Shown: in pieces, positions 43,690-51,950 of the stretch
How positions within the stretch are numbered: position 1 is the stretch's first letter
Layout: every line of letters begins with the position of its first letter
Assembly: GCF_001643775.1 (NCBI RefSeq)
Contig: NZ_CP011402.1
Coordinates: 1,224,001-1,288,000 of the forward strand
DNA from: Denitrobacterium detoxificans
Lineage (GTDB): Bacteria; Actinomycetota; Coriobacteriia; Coriobacteriales; Eggerthellaceae
Length of the DNA stretch: 64,000 nucleotides
Direction: 5' to 3'
The notes under the pieces: model-generated
What the model was told of the DNA's origin: nothing
What the model saw: the letters and a program-made list of their open reading frames with translations, nothing else
Databases searched by the model: none
Translations under genes and position numbers: made by a program

Positions 43690-44139
43690 ATGGAAAAGGC
43701 GAATACCGTAAATCATGTCTTTGGCGCAACGGATGAGGCCAAATCCGAGTCATCGTCGTCGAGCCACAATATCGAATTGGGTAAACGGGGCGAAGATGCC
43801 GCTGCCGCCTACCTAAGTCAACGAGGCTACAACGTTCTGGCGCGCAATTGGCGTTGTCCTGCAGGAGAGGCCGACATTGTAGCGGCTGACGAAAATGGTC
43901 TTCATTTCATCGAGGTGAAGACGCGCATGAGCGAGCGTCGTGGTTTCCCCGCAGAGGCGGTCGACGAGAAGAAGCGTCAGAAATACGAACGCATGGCGGA
44001 GATATATCTGTGTGACCGCGGAATCGACGAAGATGAATGCGACGTTTACTTCGATATCATCTCGATTCTGGTTGGCGATAACAATCGTGCGTTCCTCCGC
44101 TTTCACAAGAACGCGTTCGGACGCGAATGCGAGCACTAG
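43690..44139 (+). CDS. YraN / UPF0102 family endonuclease-like protein
   Basis: A 149-residue protein of the UPF0102 family, with a predicted Holliday-junction-resolvase-like nuclease fold. GKRGEDAAAAYLSQRGYNVLARNWR is the family N-terminus (short: GKRGEDAAAAYL), and the PD-(D/E)xK-type motif is GEADIVAAD followed by FIEVKTR. The first ~27 residues are a variable lead. It precedes comM and dprA, a classic neighbourhood. Confidence 0.88.
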   Translation: MEKANTVNHVFGATDEAKSESSSSSHNIELGKRGEDAAAAYLSQRGYNVLARNWRCPAGEADIVAADENGLHFIEVKTRMSERRGFPAEAVDEKKRQKYERMAEIYLCDRGIDEDECDVYFDIISILVGDNNRAFLRFHKNAFGRECEH

Positions 44140-44164
44140 CATGACGCGGAAGCAATGTAGCGTC

Positions 44165-45646
44165 ATGAGCGCCACCATCGTGGGTGTAAAGGCCATCCCG
44201 GTCTCTGTAGAAGTCGCCATCACTAGCGGCATCCCCGGCTTTGCCATCGTCGGCATGCCCGATGCCGCTATCCAGGAAGCGCGCGAACGCATTCGGTCTG
44301 CCATCAAGGCATGCGGCTACACCATGCCGCGTGAAAAAGTGGTGGTGAACCTTGCTCCTGGCTCGCTTAGAAAGACGGGTTCGGGGTTCGATTTGCCCAT
44401 CGCCGTTGCGCTGCTCGTGGCAACCGGACAGATTGAGCCGAGCATTGTGAGTGATGCGCTGGTTGTAGGCGAGCTTTCGCTCGAGGGAGGCGTGCGCCCC
44501 ATACCCGGCATGCTCGCGTATCTTCTATGCGCGCGTGACCTTGGCGTAAAGTTGCTTTGCCCGCATTCCGATGTGGCGTGCTTTCCCGATGATTCCAACA
44601 ATGACATCGTGGTTTTGCGGCATCTGGGAGCGTTTTCCACGGGAGAATTCGAGCATCCGTGTTCCACCTGCGGGCTGATGCTCGCCATAGAACCCGATTA
44701 TGCTGACATTGGCGGCCATGAGTTCGAGAAGCGCGCCATGCAGATTGCCGCTGCCGGCAATCATGGCGTATTGCTTATGGGGCCTCCGGGTTCGGGCAAG
44801 ACCATGCTTGCTTCTCGTCTACCCAGCATCCTTCCTCCGCTTTCCGAGCGCGAGATTATGGAAACTGCCTGCGTCCATTCGGTTGCGGGGGAGGACGTGT
44901 CGGCGATTCTTCGCGGCGTTCGGCCGTTCAGGTCTCCCCATCATTCCGCGACAATGGCTGGCTTGGTTGGAGGCGGATCCGTTATTCGCCCAGGTGAGCT
45001 TACGCTTGCGCATAATGGCGTACTGTTCCTAGACGAGTTGGGCGAGTTCTCGGGTCATGTGCTGCAGTCCATTCGGCAACCCTTGGAATCGGGGCGCATT
45101 ACCATCACGCGCGCCAACGGCAACGTTGAAATGCCCGCGCGATTCATGTTGGTCGCGGCAAGCAATCCGTGTCCGTGCGGCTATTTCGGTGACGAGAAGA
45201 TATCTTGCACCTGTTCTCCCGCGCGCGTCAGCGATTACCAGAATCGCATTGGCGGTCCCCTCATCGACCGCATCGATATCTGTCTCGATGTTTGGCGCAG
45301 CGATTACGAAGACGTCGTGTCATCCGGCTCTAGCCTCGATTCGGCTACGCTTCGTGAGGGTGTTCTTGCAGGTAGGGAGTTTGCATATGAAAGATGGCGA
45401 CGAAGCGATGCGCCCCTGGCTGTCTCCACGCACGACATGTTGCGTGCCTGCATGATGGAAGGGGAGACCGAACGCTTTTTCAAGGGCATGGCCGAGGCGC
45501 ATATTCTTTCGGGTAGGGGCATCATGCGCGTTCTTTCCGTTGCTCGCACCATTGCCGATATCGAACAAAGCGTGCGCGTTACCGACGACCATATAGCCGA
45601 AGCGTTCAGCTTGCGCGTGCGTTCACAGATTGGGGCTGCAGCATGA
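44165..45646 (+). CDS. comM: YifB/ComM-family Mg-chelatase-like AAA+ ATPase
   Basis: A 493-residue ATPase of the ComM/YifB family; ComM is a branch-migration helicase in natural transformation of Gram-negative bacteria. The N-terminal Lon-like domain (VEVAITSGIPGFAIVGMPD) is followed by Walker A GPPGSGKT near residue 200, Walker B LFLDELGEF and the chelatase-type C-terminal domain with NPCPCG and a cysteine pair. The start may be ATG 44165, which gives the family's usual N-terminus, or ATG 44141 eight codons earlier. It overlaps dprA by four bases. A role in DNA uptake here is inferred. Confidence 0.88.
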   Translation: MSATIVGVKAIPVSVEVAITSGIPGFAIVGMPDAAIQEARERIRSAIKACGYTMPREKVVVNLAPGSLRKTGSGFDLPIAVALLVATGQIEPSIVSDALVVGELSLEGGVRPIPGMLAYLLCARDLGVKLLCPHSDVACFPDDSNNDIVVLRHLGAFSTGEFEHPCSTCGLMLAIEPDYADIGGHEFEKRAMQIAAAGNHGVLLMGPPGSGKTMLASRLPSILPPLSEREIMETACVHSVAGEDVSAILRGVRPFRSPHHSATMAGLVGGGSVIRPGELTLAHNGVLFLDELGEFSGHVLQSIRQPLESGRITITRANGNVEMPARFMLVAASNPCPCGYFGDEKISCTCSPARVSDYQNRIGGPLIDRIDICLDVWRSDYEDVVSSGSSLDSATLREGVLAGREFAYERWRRSDAPLAVSTHDMLRACMMEGETERFFKGMAEAHILSGRGIMRVLSVARTIADIEQSVRVTDDHIAEAFSLRVRSQIGAAA

Positions 45647-46638
45647 CGAGCGCGTTCGAGATTCCTACGGAGGCGCAGGCGAAGCTCGATCAGAAGCGCA
45701 TGGGCTTTCGTGGCTATTCTGGCCCCAAGCTGAAGGGGGAGCGCGTGGTATTGCGCGCCAGCGAGGCCGATTTCCCTGCACAGCTTAGGGCTATTCCACA
45801 TCCACCGAACGAGTTGTACGTAATCGGAAACCCTGCAGCGCTCCAGGAGGGTTTGGCTATCGTGGGGGCGCGGAAGGCCACGCCGTATGGCTTGGCCTGC
45901 GTAGACGAATTCGGCGGCATGGCGGCACGTGTTGGTATTTCCATTATCTCGGGTGGTGCTCGGGGGTGCGATTCGCGCGCCCATGAAGCCGCCCTGCGGG
46001 AAGGCGCGCCAACGGTGGCGTTTCTGGGTGGCGGATGCGACCAGGTCTATCCCGCGAACAATTACGGCTTGTTCCAGCGTATCGTCGATGCGGGTGGTGC
46101 CATCGTCTCGGAACAGCCATGGGAATTCCCTGCGGTTCCCTATGCTTTCAGGCTGAGAAATCGCCTGATAGCTGGCCTTGCCCGCGCCACGCTCATCGTG
46201 GAGGCGGGGCTTCCCTCGGGTACCTTTTCCACGGCAGATGAGGCTCTTCAGGCGAATAGGGACGTGCTCGTAGTGCCAGGCGCTATTACGTCACCAACCT
46301 CTGCTGGCTCGAATCGCCTGCTCTACCAGGGTGCCACGCCCGTGGTGGATAGGGAATCGTTTGAAGACTACCTGCTTTCCACCTTTGGCATGCTGAGCTT
46401 TTCGCATGTCGAACCTTCCAAGAAGCACTCGAAGGGGAAGGCCGACCCGGTGCTACGGGCCCTGTTGGCCGAACCGATGCGCATGGATAGGCTTATCCGC
46501 GTCATGGGCGAAGCGGGCACTGTTTCGGGCGATGCCAGGGTGCGTGTGCAGAAGCGCGTAGCCGAACTGGAACGTGATGGCGTTATTGCCCGATATCCCG
46601 ATGGAAGATATGGTCCCAAGCGGATAGGCGTACTTTAG
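45643..46638 (+). CDS. dprA: DNA-processing protein DprA
   Basis: A 331-residue protein that loads RecA on incoming single-stranded DNA during transformation. The Rossmann-like core is clear: AIVGARKATPYG, ISGGARGCDSRAHEAAL, VAFLGGGCDQVYPANN, EQPWEFPA, and RNRLIAGLARATLIVEAG. A winged-helix-like C-terminal domain follows from about residue 265. The N-terminal SAM-like region is short. ATGA overlap with the comM-like gene. Confidence 0.93.
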   Translation: MTSAFEIPTEAQAKLDQKRMGFRGYSGPKLKGERVVLRASEADFPAQLRAIPHPPNELYVIGNPAALQEGLAIVGARKATPYGLACVDEFGGMAARVGISIISGGARGCDSRAHEAALREGAPTVAFLGGGCDQVYPANNYGLFQRIVDAGGAIVSEQPWEFPAVPYAFRLRNRLIAGLARATLIVEAGLPSGTFSTADEALQANRDVLVVPGAITSPTSAGSNRLLYQGATPVVDRESFEDYLLSTFGMLSFSHVEPSKKHSKGKADPVLRALLAEPMRMDRLIRVMGEAGTVSGDARVRVQKRVAELERDGVIARYPDGRYGPKRIGVL

Positions 46639-46739
46639 CGCGGTGTATTCTCTTCACGTAGAGTTTTCAATCCTCGCGTGAGCTGGTATATGCGGCCGTA
46701 TAATGTGCCCACTGAATTCAATCATGCGAAAGGTGCGCT

Positions 46740-47852
46740 ATGGGTTACGTGAAGTGGAGTTTCGATACGCTCGATCGTTTCTGCGGGGATGTCTTCTCCG
46801 CCTTCGGTTTTTCCGAGGAAGACGGCAACATCATCAAGGACGTTCTGCTCACCGCCGATTTGTTTGGCATCGAAAGCCACGGCATGCAGCGCATGGTTCG
46901 CTATCACAAGGGCATTGAAAAGGGCACTATCCACCCCCAGGAGAAGCCCGAAGTCGTATTCGATACCCCTATTTCCGCCGTTATCGACGGTCATAACGGC
47001 ATGGGCCAGCTCGTGTCTCATTTTGCCATGACCAAGGCTATCGAAAAGGCCAAGCAGTCGGGCGTTGGAATTGTGAGCGTGCGCAATTCGAACCATTACG
47101 GCATCGCTGGTTACTACGCTAAGATGGCCGTTGACGAGGGCCTTATGGGCTTCAGCTGCACGAATTCCGAAGCCATCATGGTTCCCACCTTCGCACGCAA
47201 GGCCATGCTTGGTTCGAACCCTATCGCCATTGCCATGCCTGCCGATCCGTATCCGTTCTGGTTCGATAGCTCCACGTCCGTCGTTACGCGTGGCAAGCTG
47301 GAAATCTATAACAAGCGCGGGGAAGCGCTGCCCGAGGGCTGGGCGCTCGACGAGAATGGCAATCCCTGCTCCGAAGCGCCGCGCGTGCTGAAGAACATCG
47401 TCGAGAAGAACGGCGGCGGCATCATGCCCCTGGGTGGCAACACCGAAAAGCTTGGTAGCCATAAGGGCTATGGTTACGGTATGGTCTGCGAGCTGTTTAG
47501 CTCCATTCTTTCCCAGGGCGTATTCTCCAGCTCCTGCTGCACGTTCGACGACAAGACTGGCATCTGCCACGGCTTCATGGCCATCAATCCCGCATACTTC
47601 GGCGATCCCGATGCCATTCGCGCGCACCTGTCCGAATTTATGGAAGAGCTGCGCAATGCGCCCAAGGCCGAAGGCGCCGAGCGCATTTACACGCATGGCG
47701 AAAAGGAAGTGCTTGCCGAAAAGGAACGTCGCGAAAACGGCATTCCCGTTAACGACGGCACCATGGTGGAAATTGGGCTCTTCGGTGGTTTCTGTGGGAG
47801 AGATTCCGGCATAGGCCCAGCTCAGCGGGCGAAAACAACGATCTGGAACTGA
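46740..47852 (+). pseudogene. Ldh2-family (malate/L-lactate/ureidoglycolate) dehydrogenase, 3' end displaced by an IS
   Basis: An NAD(P)-dependent Ldh-family oxidoreductase, fold distinct from classical malate/lactate dehydrogenases. HGMQRMVRY, VSVRNSNHYGIAGYYA and GSNPIAIAMP are the family's substrate and cofactor motifs; 345 native codons are intact. At 47775 an ISL3-type element begins, so the frame continues 25 codons into it and stops at 47850-47852. The lost native C-terminus (31 residues) is found after the element at 49351. The intact gene would encode 376 residues. Whether the truncated 370-residue product works is unknown. Confidence 0.88.
47768..47775 (+). repeat. Target-site duplication, left copy
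   Basis: GGAAATTG, repeated exactly at 49343-49350. Eight base pairs is the usual ISL3-family duplication length. The sequence is part of the dehydrogenase codons Val-Glu-Ile-Ala. Confidence 0.9.
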
Positions 47853-47876
47853 AACGGCCCCGGGAGGGGCCGTTTC
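47851..47876 (+). other. Perfect hairpin upstream of the transposase gene
   Basis: GAAACGGCCCC (47851-47861) pairs with GGGGCCGTTTC (47866-47876) around GGGA. There is no T-run. Within an IS end such a hairpin could insulate the transposase gene from read-through transcription. Confidence 0.6.
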
Positions 47877-47933
47877 CGCGTCATCCGCCTATGATTGCTA
47901 AGCCAAATTCAGACAACCGAAGAGGTGTGACGC

Positions 47934-49313
47934 ATGAAGAGTCTACTACTTCTCGCCCTCGGTCTGGCCCGCACGGTCGTCCTGGGCGCGCGCATCGAGG
48001 CCGAGCGCATCGTCGTGAGCGTCCGGCCCTACAAGCGCGAGCAGCGCCGCTGCCCCGTATGCGGCAGGGCCTGCGACTTCTACGACATGGCGAACCGCGG
48101 GGCCCCCAGGCTGTGGAGGGCGATGGACCTGGCGCGCTCGGCCTGCTACCTGGAGTACGCGCCCTGCAGGGTGCGCTGCCCGGAGCACGGCGTGCGCACC
48201 GAGGCCGTCCCCTGGGCGCGGCACGGGGCGCGCTTCACGCGTGACTTCGAGGACTGGGTGGCGTGGCTGGCGGTCCGCTGCACCGCCTCGGCGGTCTCCG
48301 AGCTCGCCCGCGTCGAGTGGCACAGCGTGGGCGGCGTGTGCAGGCGCGTCTACGCCGAGCTGGAGGCCGCGCGCGGCGCCTCGAGGTTCGACGGCGTGCG
48401 CCGCATCGGCATCGACGAGACGTCGTACAAGAAGGGCCACAAGTACGTCACGGTGGTCGTCGACCACGACCGCGGCTGCCTCATCTGGGCGCACGAGGGC
48501 ACCGGCAAGGACGTGCTCAACCTGTTCCTCGACGAGCTCACGCGCGAGCAGAGGCGCGCCATAGAGGTGGTGACCGCCGACGGCGCGAGGTGGATAAGGC
48601 AGCTGGTCAAGCGCCGCTGCCCCAACGCGAGGTGGGTCATGGACCCCTTCCACGTGGTCCAGTGGATGAACGACGCGCTCGACGCCGTGCGCTGCGAGGA
48701 GTGGAACGCCGCCAGGGCCGCCGCCAGGGCCGCCAGGCCCAGGCCCGAGGGCAAGCGCGGCAGGCCTGCCAAAGGCGAGCTGCCGCCCGAGGAGGTCAGG
48801 GCGCTCGAGGAGGAGGCGGCCTCCATCAAGGGCAGCCGCTACGCGCTCGTGAAGAACCCCGAGGACCTCACCGACGGCCAGAGGGCGAGGCTCGAGGCGC
48901 TCAAGAAGAGGGCCGGCTCGCGGCTGGTCAGGGCCTGGGAGCTCAAGGAGGACCTGCGGGCCGTCTTCCGGGCAGCCGACGGCTCCGAGGCCGCCGAGCT
49001 GCTCGACGACTGGATGCACAGGGCCGCCTACTGCAAGATCGCCAAGGTCGTCGCCGTGGAGAAGAAGGTGCGCCGCCGGCGCGACGACATCATCGCCGCA
49101 GTCGAGCTCGGCATCAGCAACGGGCGCGTAGAGGCCATCAACAACAAGATCAAGGTGACGGTGAGGATGGGCTACGGCTTCCGCAACACCGACAACCTCG
49201 TGGCCCTGCTCATGCTCAGGTGCGGCGACTGCCAGCCCCAGCCTCCCGGGTCGCCCGGTGAAGGCGAGGAAGAAGGGCGTGAAGGGAGCGAAGAGCGTTG
49301 CTGCCTAGGCTAG
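47934..49313 (+). CDS. ISL3-family transposase
   Basis: A 459-residue DDE transposase. An N-terminal zinc finger (CPVCGRACDFY and CRVRCPEHG) binds the IS ends. The catalytic triad is visible as Asp in RIGIDETSYKKGHKYVTV (short: GIDETSYKKGHKY), Asp in VMDPFHVVQ, and Glu in SNGRVEAINNKIK. The length is normal and no frameshift is seen, so it may be active. GAAGAGG lies about 10 bases before ATG 47934. Confidence 0.93.
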   Translation: MKSLLLLALGLARTVVLGARIEAERIVVSVRPYKREQRRCPVCGRACDFYDMANRGAPRLWRAMDLARSACYLEYAPCRVRCPEHGVRTEAVPWARHGARFTRDFEDWVAWLAVRCTASAVSELARVEWHSVGGVCRRVYAELEAARGASRFDGVRRIGIDETSYKKGHKYVTVVVDHDRGCLIWAHEGTGKDVLNLFLDELTREQRRAIEVVTADGARWIRQLVKRRCPNARWVMDPFHVVQWMNDALDAVRCEEWNAARAAARAARPRPEGKRGRPAKGELPPEEVRALEEEAASIKGSRYALVKNPEDLTDGQRARLEALKKRAGSRLVRAWELKEDLRAVFRAADGSEAAELLDDWMHRAAYCKIAKVVAVEKKVRRRRDDIIAAVELGISNGRVEAINNKIKVTVRMGYGFRNTDNLVALLMLRCGDCQPQPPGSPGEGEEEGREGSEERCCLG

Positions 49314-49342
49314 CCCCTTGTCACACAAACTACCGAAGCCTC

Positions 49343-49350
49343 GGAAATTG
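49343..49350 (+). repeat. Target-site duplication, right copy
   Basis: GGAAATTG, identical to 47768-47775. Confidence 0.9.
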
Positions 49351-49445
49351 CCAACCTCTGCAACTATCTGAAGCTCGATTTCGCTTCGTATTTCCCTGGT
49401 TACGAGCTTCCTCAGGACAGCACGTTTTTCGCTGGCAATTACTAG
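49351..49445 (+). pseudogene. Displaced C-terminal fragment of the Ldh-family dehydrogenase
   Basis: In frame with the original gene after removal of the IS and one duplication copy, this segment encodes the remaining 31 residues, beginning ANLCNYLKLDFASYF, and the native stop TAG at 49443-49445. The Glu-Ile-Ala junction is rebuilt exactly, so the insertion caused no other loss. It has no start of its own. Confidence 0.85.
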
Positions 49446-49472
49446 GATGAGCTTGAACGGTAGCACGCGTCG

Positions 49473-50885
49473 ATGACTTGCAATGTGAACATAATCGGAG
49501 CGGGCCTTGCAGGCAGCGAGGCTGCTCTCTATCTGGCTCACCTGGGTTGCTCGGTTACGCTTTTCGAGCAGCGGCCCGAACGCACTACGCCCGTGCATAC
49601 GGGCGATGCGTGCGCCGAGCTCGTTTGCTCGAATTCGCTGAAGAGCATGAAACCCGAAAGCGCTGCCGGCATGCTGAAGGGCGAATTGGCCGCCTTGGGT
49701 TCCTTTCTTTACGAGGCTGCCCTCGACAATCGCGTTTCTGCAGGTGGGGCACTTGCCGTCAACCGCGAAGACTTCTCTGAATCGGTGACGCGTGCTATTG
49801 AATCGAACGATCGCATTACCTTGGTGCGTGGCGAAGTGGTTTCGCTGCGCGAGGATGGTTCCGTATGCCTTGCCGGAATGTCCGAACCCGTTGGGTGCGA
49901 TGCCGACGCGGTCATTCTGGCATCTGGGCCCCTTACCTCCGATGCCCTAGCCGAGTGGCTGCGTGGCATCACGGGGGAAGACACGCTTGCGTTTTACGAC
50001 GCAGCGGCGCCTATCGTCCTGGCGGATTCGCTCGATATGACAAAGGTATTTCGCCAGAGCCGCTACGAGGAAGGCGTGGGCGATTATCTGAACGCCCCCT
50101 TCTCGAAGGAAGAATACGAGACCTTTGCCCATGAGCTCGTGGGTGCCGAACGGGTCATTATGCGCGATTTCGAAACGCGTGACCTTTTCCAGGCGTGCCA
50201 GCCCATCGAGGAAATCGCCCGCAAGGGCTTCGACGCGCCGCGCTTCGGTCCGCTCAAGCCCGTTGGCCTTACCGACCCGCGCACGGGGCGTCGCCCCTGG
50301 GCGGCACTGCAGCTTCGCGCTGAAGACGCCCATGGGCAGAGCTTCAATCTGGTGGGATTTCAGACGAACCTCACGTTCCCCGAACAGAAGCGCGTATTCA
50401 GGCTCATTCCCGGCTTGGAGCATGCGGAATTCGTGCGCTATGGCGTGATGCATCGCAATACCTTCGTCGATGCGCCTCATATCCTCGACACTTCGCTTCG
50501 CGTTGTTTCCAACCCACTTTCCGTGCCCCTGTACATGGCTGGGCAGGTTGCGGGCACCGAAGGCTATTGCGAGGCTATTCGTTCGGGGCTTCATGCGGCT
50601 ATCTCCGTGTTTTCCCAGCCTATGGGGAAACAGGGCGTGACCCTTCCGTCCGAAACCGCCTTTGGCGCACTCCTTTCCTATGCGTGTAACCCGGAAACGT
50701 CCGATTATCAGCCCATGCACGTCAACTTTGGCATCATGACGCCCCTGGAGCGCAAAATCCGGAACAAGGGCGAGCGCTATGCGGCCTATGCCGAGCGCGG
50801 CAACCGTGCGCTCGGGGAGTATCGTAGCCAGCTTGCGTCTTTGGGTATTGCCCTGCGTGGCCCCATCGACCCTTCCGAAGCGTAG
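49473..50885 (+). CDS. trmFO: Methylenetetrahydrofolate--tRNA-(uracil-5-)-methyltransferase TrmFO
   Basis: A 470-residue FAD enzyme that makes m5U54 in tRNA using methylene-tetrahydrofolate. NIIGAGLAGSEAALYLA is the FAD-binding motif; CAELVCSNSLKS and the YMAGQVAGTEGYCEA C-terminal FAD segment identify TrmFO. No strong ribosome site precedes ATG 49473, and the upstream dehydrogenase remnant ends only 27 bases away. It is followed after three bases by the recombinase gene. Confidence 0.94.
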   Translation: MTCNVNIIGAGLAGSEAALYLAHLGCSVTLFEQRPERTTPVHTGDACAELVCSNSLKSMKPESAAGMLKGELAALGSFLYEAALDNRVSAGGALAVNREDFSESVTRAIESNDRITLVRGEVVSLREDGSVCLAGMSEPVGCDADAVILASGPLTSDALAEWLRGITGEDTLAFYDAAAPIVLADSLDMTKVFRQSRYEEGVGDYLNAPFSKEEYETFAHELVGAERVIMRDFETRDLFQACQPIEEIARKGFDAPRFGPLKPVGLTDPRTGRRPWAALQLRAEDAHGQSFNLVGFQTNLTFPEQKRVFRLIPGLEHAEFVRYGVMHRNTFVDAPHILDTSLRVVSNPLSVPLYMAGQVAGTEGYCEAIRSGLHAAISVFSQPMGKQGVTLPSETAFGALLSYACNPETSDYQPMHVNFGIMTPLERKIRNKGERYAAYAERGNRALGEYRSQLASLGIALRGPIDPSEA

Positions 50886-50888
50886 GCC

Positions 50889-51851
50889 ATGGTCACGCAT
50901 CCTTCGGAAGGAAAAGAATCCGATTTTCCCGTTGTGTTTGCCGAACGCGTTGACGCGTATCTGACGTCGCTGCGCGTCGAGGAGAACGTGTCGGCTCATA
51001 CGCTGCGCAATTATCGCATCGACCTCGAGGCGTATGGCCGTTGGGCGGTTCGCGCTCATGTGGACCCCTGCGCCGTTACCCATAAGCAGTTGCGTCGCTA
51101 CCTGGGCGAACTCGATGCCGCGCGCTATGCTCGCAGCACGGTGAACAGGCGATTGAGCAGCCTGCGTGGCTTCTTTCGCTGGATGGTCGTAAACGAGCAT
51201 ATCGAAGCGAATCCCGTTGACGTCATTCCATCGGTACGGGCTTCGAAGCGACTGCCGCATCGTATTCCCGCTGCTGATATGGCGCGCATCCTTTCCGTGC
51301 ATGGATCTATCGATGCCAACGGGCATACACGACACCAAACTCCATCTCAACTTCGCGACCAGGCGATTCTTGAATTCCTCTATGCATGCGGCGCGCGTAT
51401 TTCCGAGGCATGCAACCTGCGGGTCCAAGATGTCGACTTCCAGCAAATGCAGGTTCGCATGGTGGGCAAGGGCAACAAGGAGCGCATCGTGCCCCTGCAC
51501 GAACTCTCTCTTTCCAGCTTGCGCGCCTACTTCGATTTCGGACGTCCGGAATTGCTGGGGGAGCGTCCCGACCCAGGATTTGCCTTCCTTTCCACGCGGG
51601 GAAATCGCATGGGGCCCGACGCAATGCGCAAGATGTTCGCCAAGACGCTCGTGGAAGCTGGCGTCGATGCGCATTATACGCCGCATGATATGCGGCATAC
51701 CTTCGCCACCGATGTGCTCGAGGGTGGCGCCGACTTGCGTAGCGTCCAGGAGATGCTTGGCCATGCAAGTCTTTCCACTACGCAGATATACACGCATCTT
51801 TCCGTGGGTCGCCTGAGTGAGGTGCATCATAGCGCGCACCCGCGTGGATAG
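50889..51851 (+). CDS. xerC: Tyrosine recombinase XerC/XerD
   Basis: A 320-residue site-specific recombinase resolving chromosome dimers at dif. The N-terminal SAM-like domain (SAHTLRNYRIDLEAY) is followed by the catalytic domain with Arg in GARISEACNL, Lys in GKGNKERIVP, His-x-x-Arg in HDMRHTFAT, His in LGHASLSTTQ, and nucleophile Tyr in IYTHLS. The trmFO neighbour and full length argue for a housekeeping Xer protein rather than a phage integrase. XerC versus XerD is not resolved. Confidence 0.9.
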   Translation: MVTHPSEGKESDFPVVFAERVDAYLTSLRVEENVSAHTLRNYRIDLEAYGRWAVRAHVDPCAVTHKQLRRYLGELDAARYARSTVNRRLSSLRGFFRWMVVNEHIEANPVDVIPSVRASKRLPHRIPAADMARILSVHGSIDANGHTRHQTPSQLRDQAILEFLYACGARISEACNLRVQDVDFQQMQVRMVGKGNKERIVPLHELSLSSLRAYFDFGRPELLGERPDPGFAFLSTRGNRMGPDAMRKMFAKTLVEAGVDAHYTPHDMRHTFATDVLEGGADLRSVQEMLGHASLSTTQIYTHLSVGRLSEVHHSAHPRG

Positions 51852-51863
51852 TACATGTGTTCG
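51850..51863 (+). promoter_or_regulatory. Candidate LexA (SOS) box upstream of uvrA
   Basis: AGTACATGTGTTCG matches 11 of 14 positions of the Gram-positive SOS consensus CGAACATATGTTCG, with the right half perfect. It overlaps the end of the recombinase gene, about 90 bases before the uvrA start. A possible -10 (TATAAA) lies at 51909-51914. Confidence 0.45.
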
Positions 51864-51950
51864 TATTCTAGCGATGCGGTAACAACCCGACCATAGCGTT
51901 CGTACGGCTATAAAATGAGCCTATCGAATACGCATGTGTTAGGCGGTTAT

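Larger units (their letters stand above)
47776..49342 (+). mobile_element. ISL3-family insertion sequence (1567 bp)
   Basis: The element has terminal inverted repeats at 47776-47797 and 49321-49342 (16 of 22 positions match; core CTTCGGT), an 8-bp target duplication on each side, and a single transposase gene. Its left terminus GGCTCTTCGG resembles ISL3-family ends. Third codon positions are almost all G or C and the arginine codon use differs from neighbours, so it came from a more GC-rich genome. Confidence 0.92.

Noticed and set aside
48263-49261. 332-codon Arg/Gly-rich open frame inside the IS
   Set aside because: Alternate-frame artefact of the very GC-rich transposase gene; sequence is low-complexity arginine/glycine repeats.
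50889-51851. Tyrosine recombinase as a possible phage or island integrase
   Set aside because: It sits in the housekeeping trmFO-xer-uvrA neighbourhood, has standard Xer length and no phage genes or att sites beside it.
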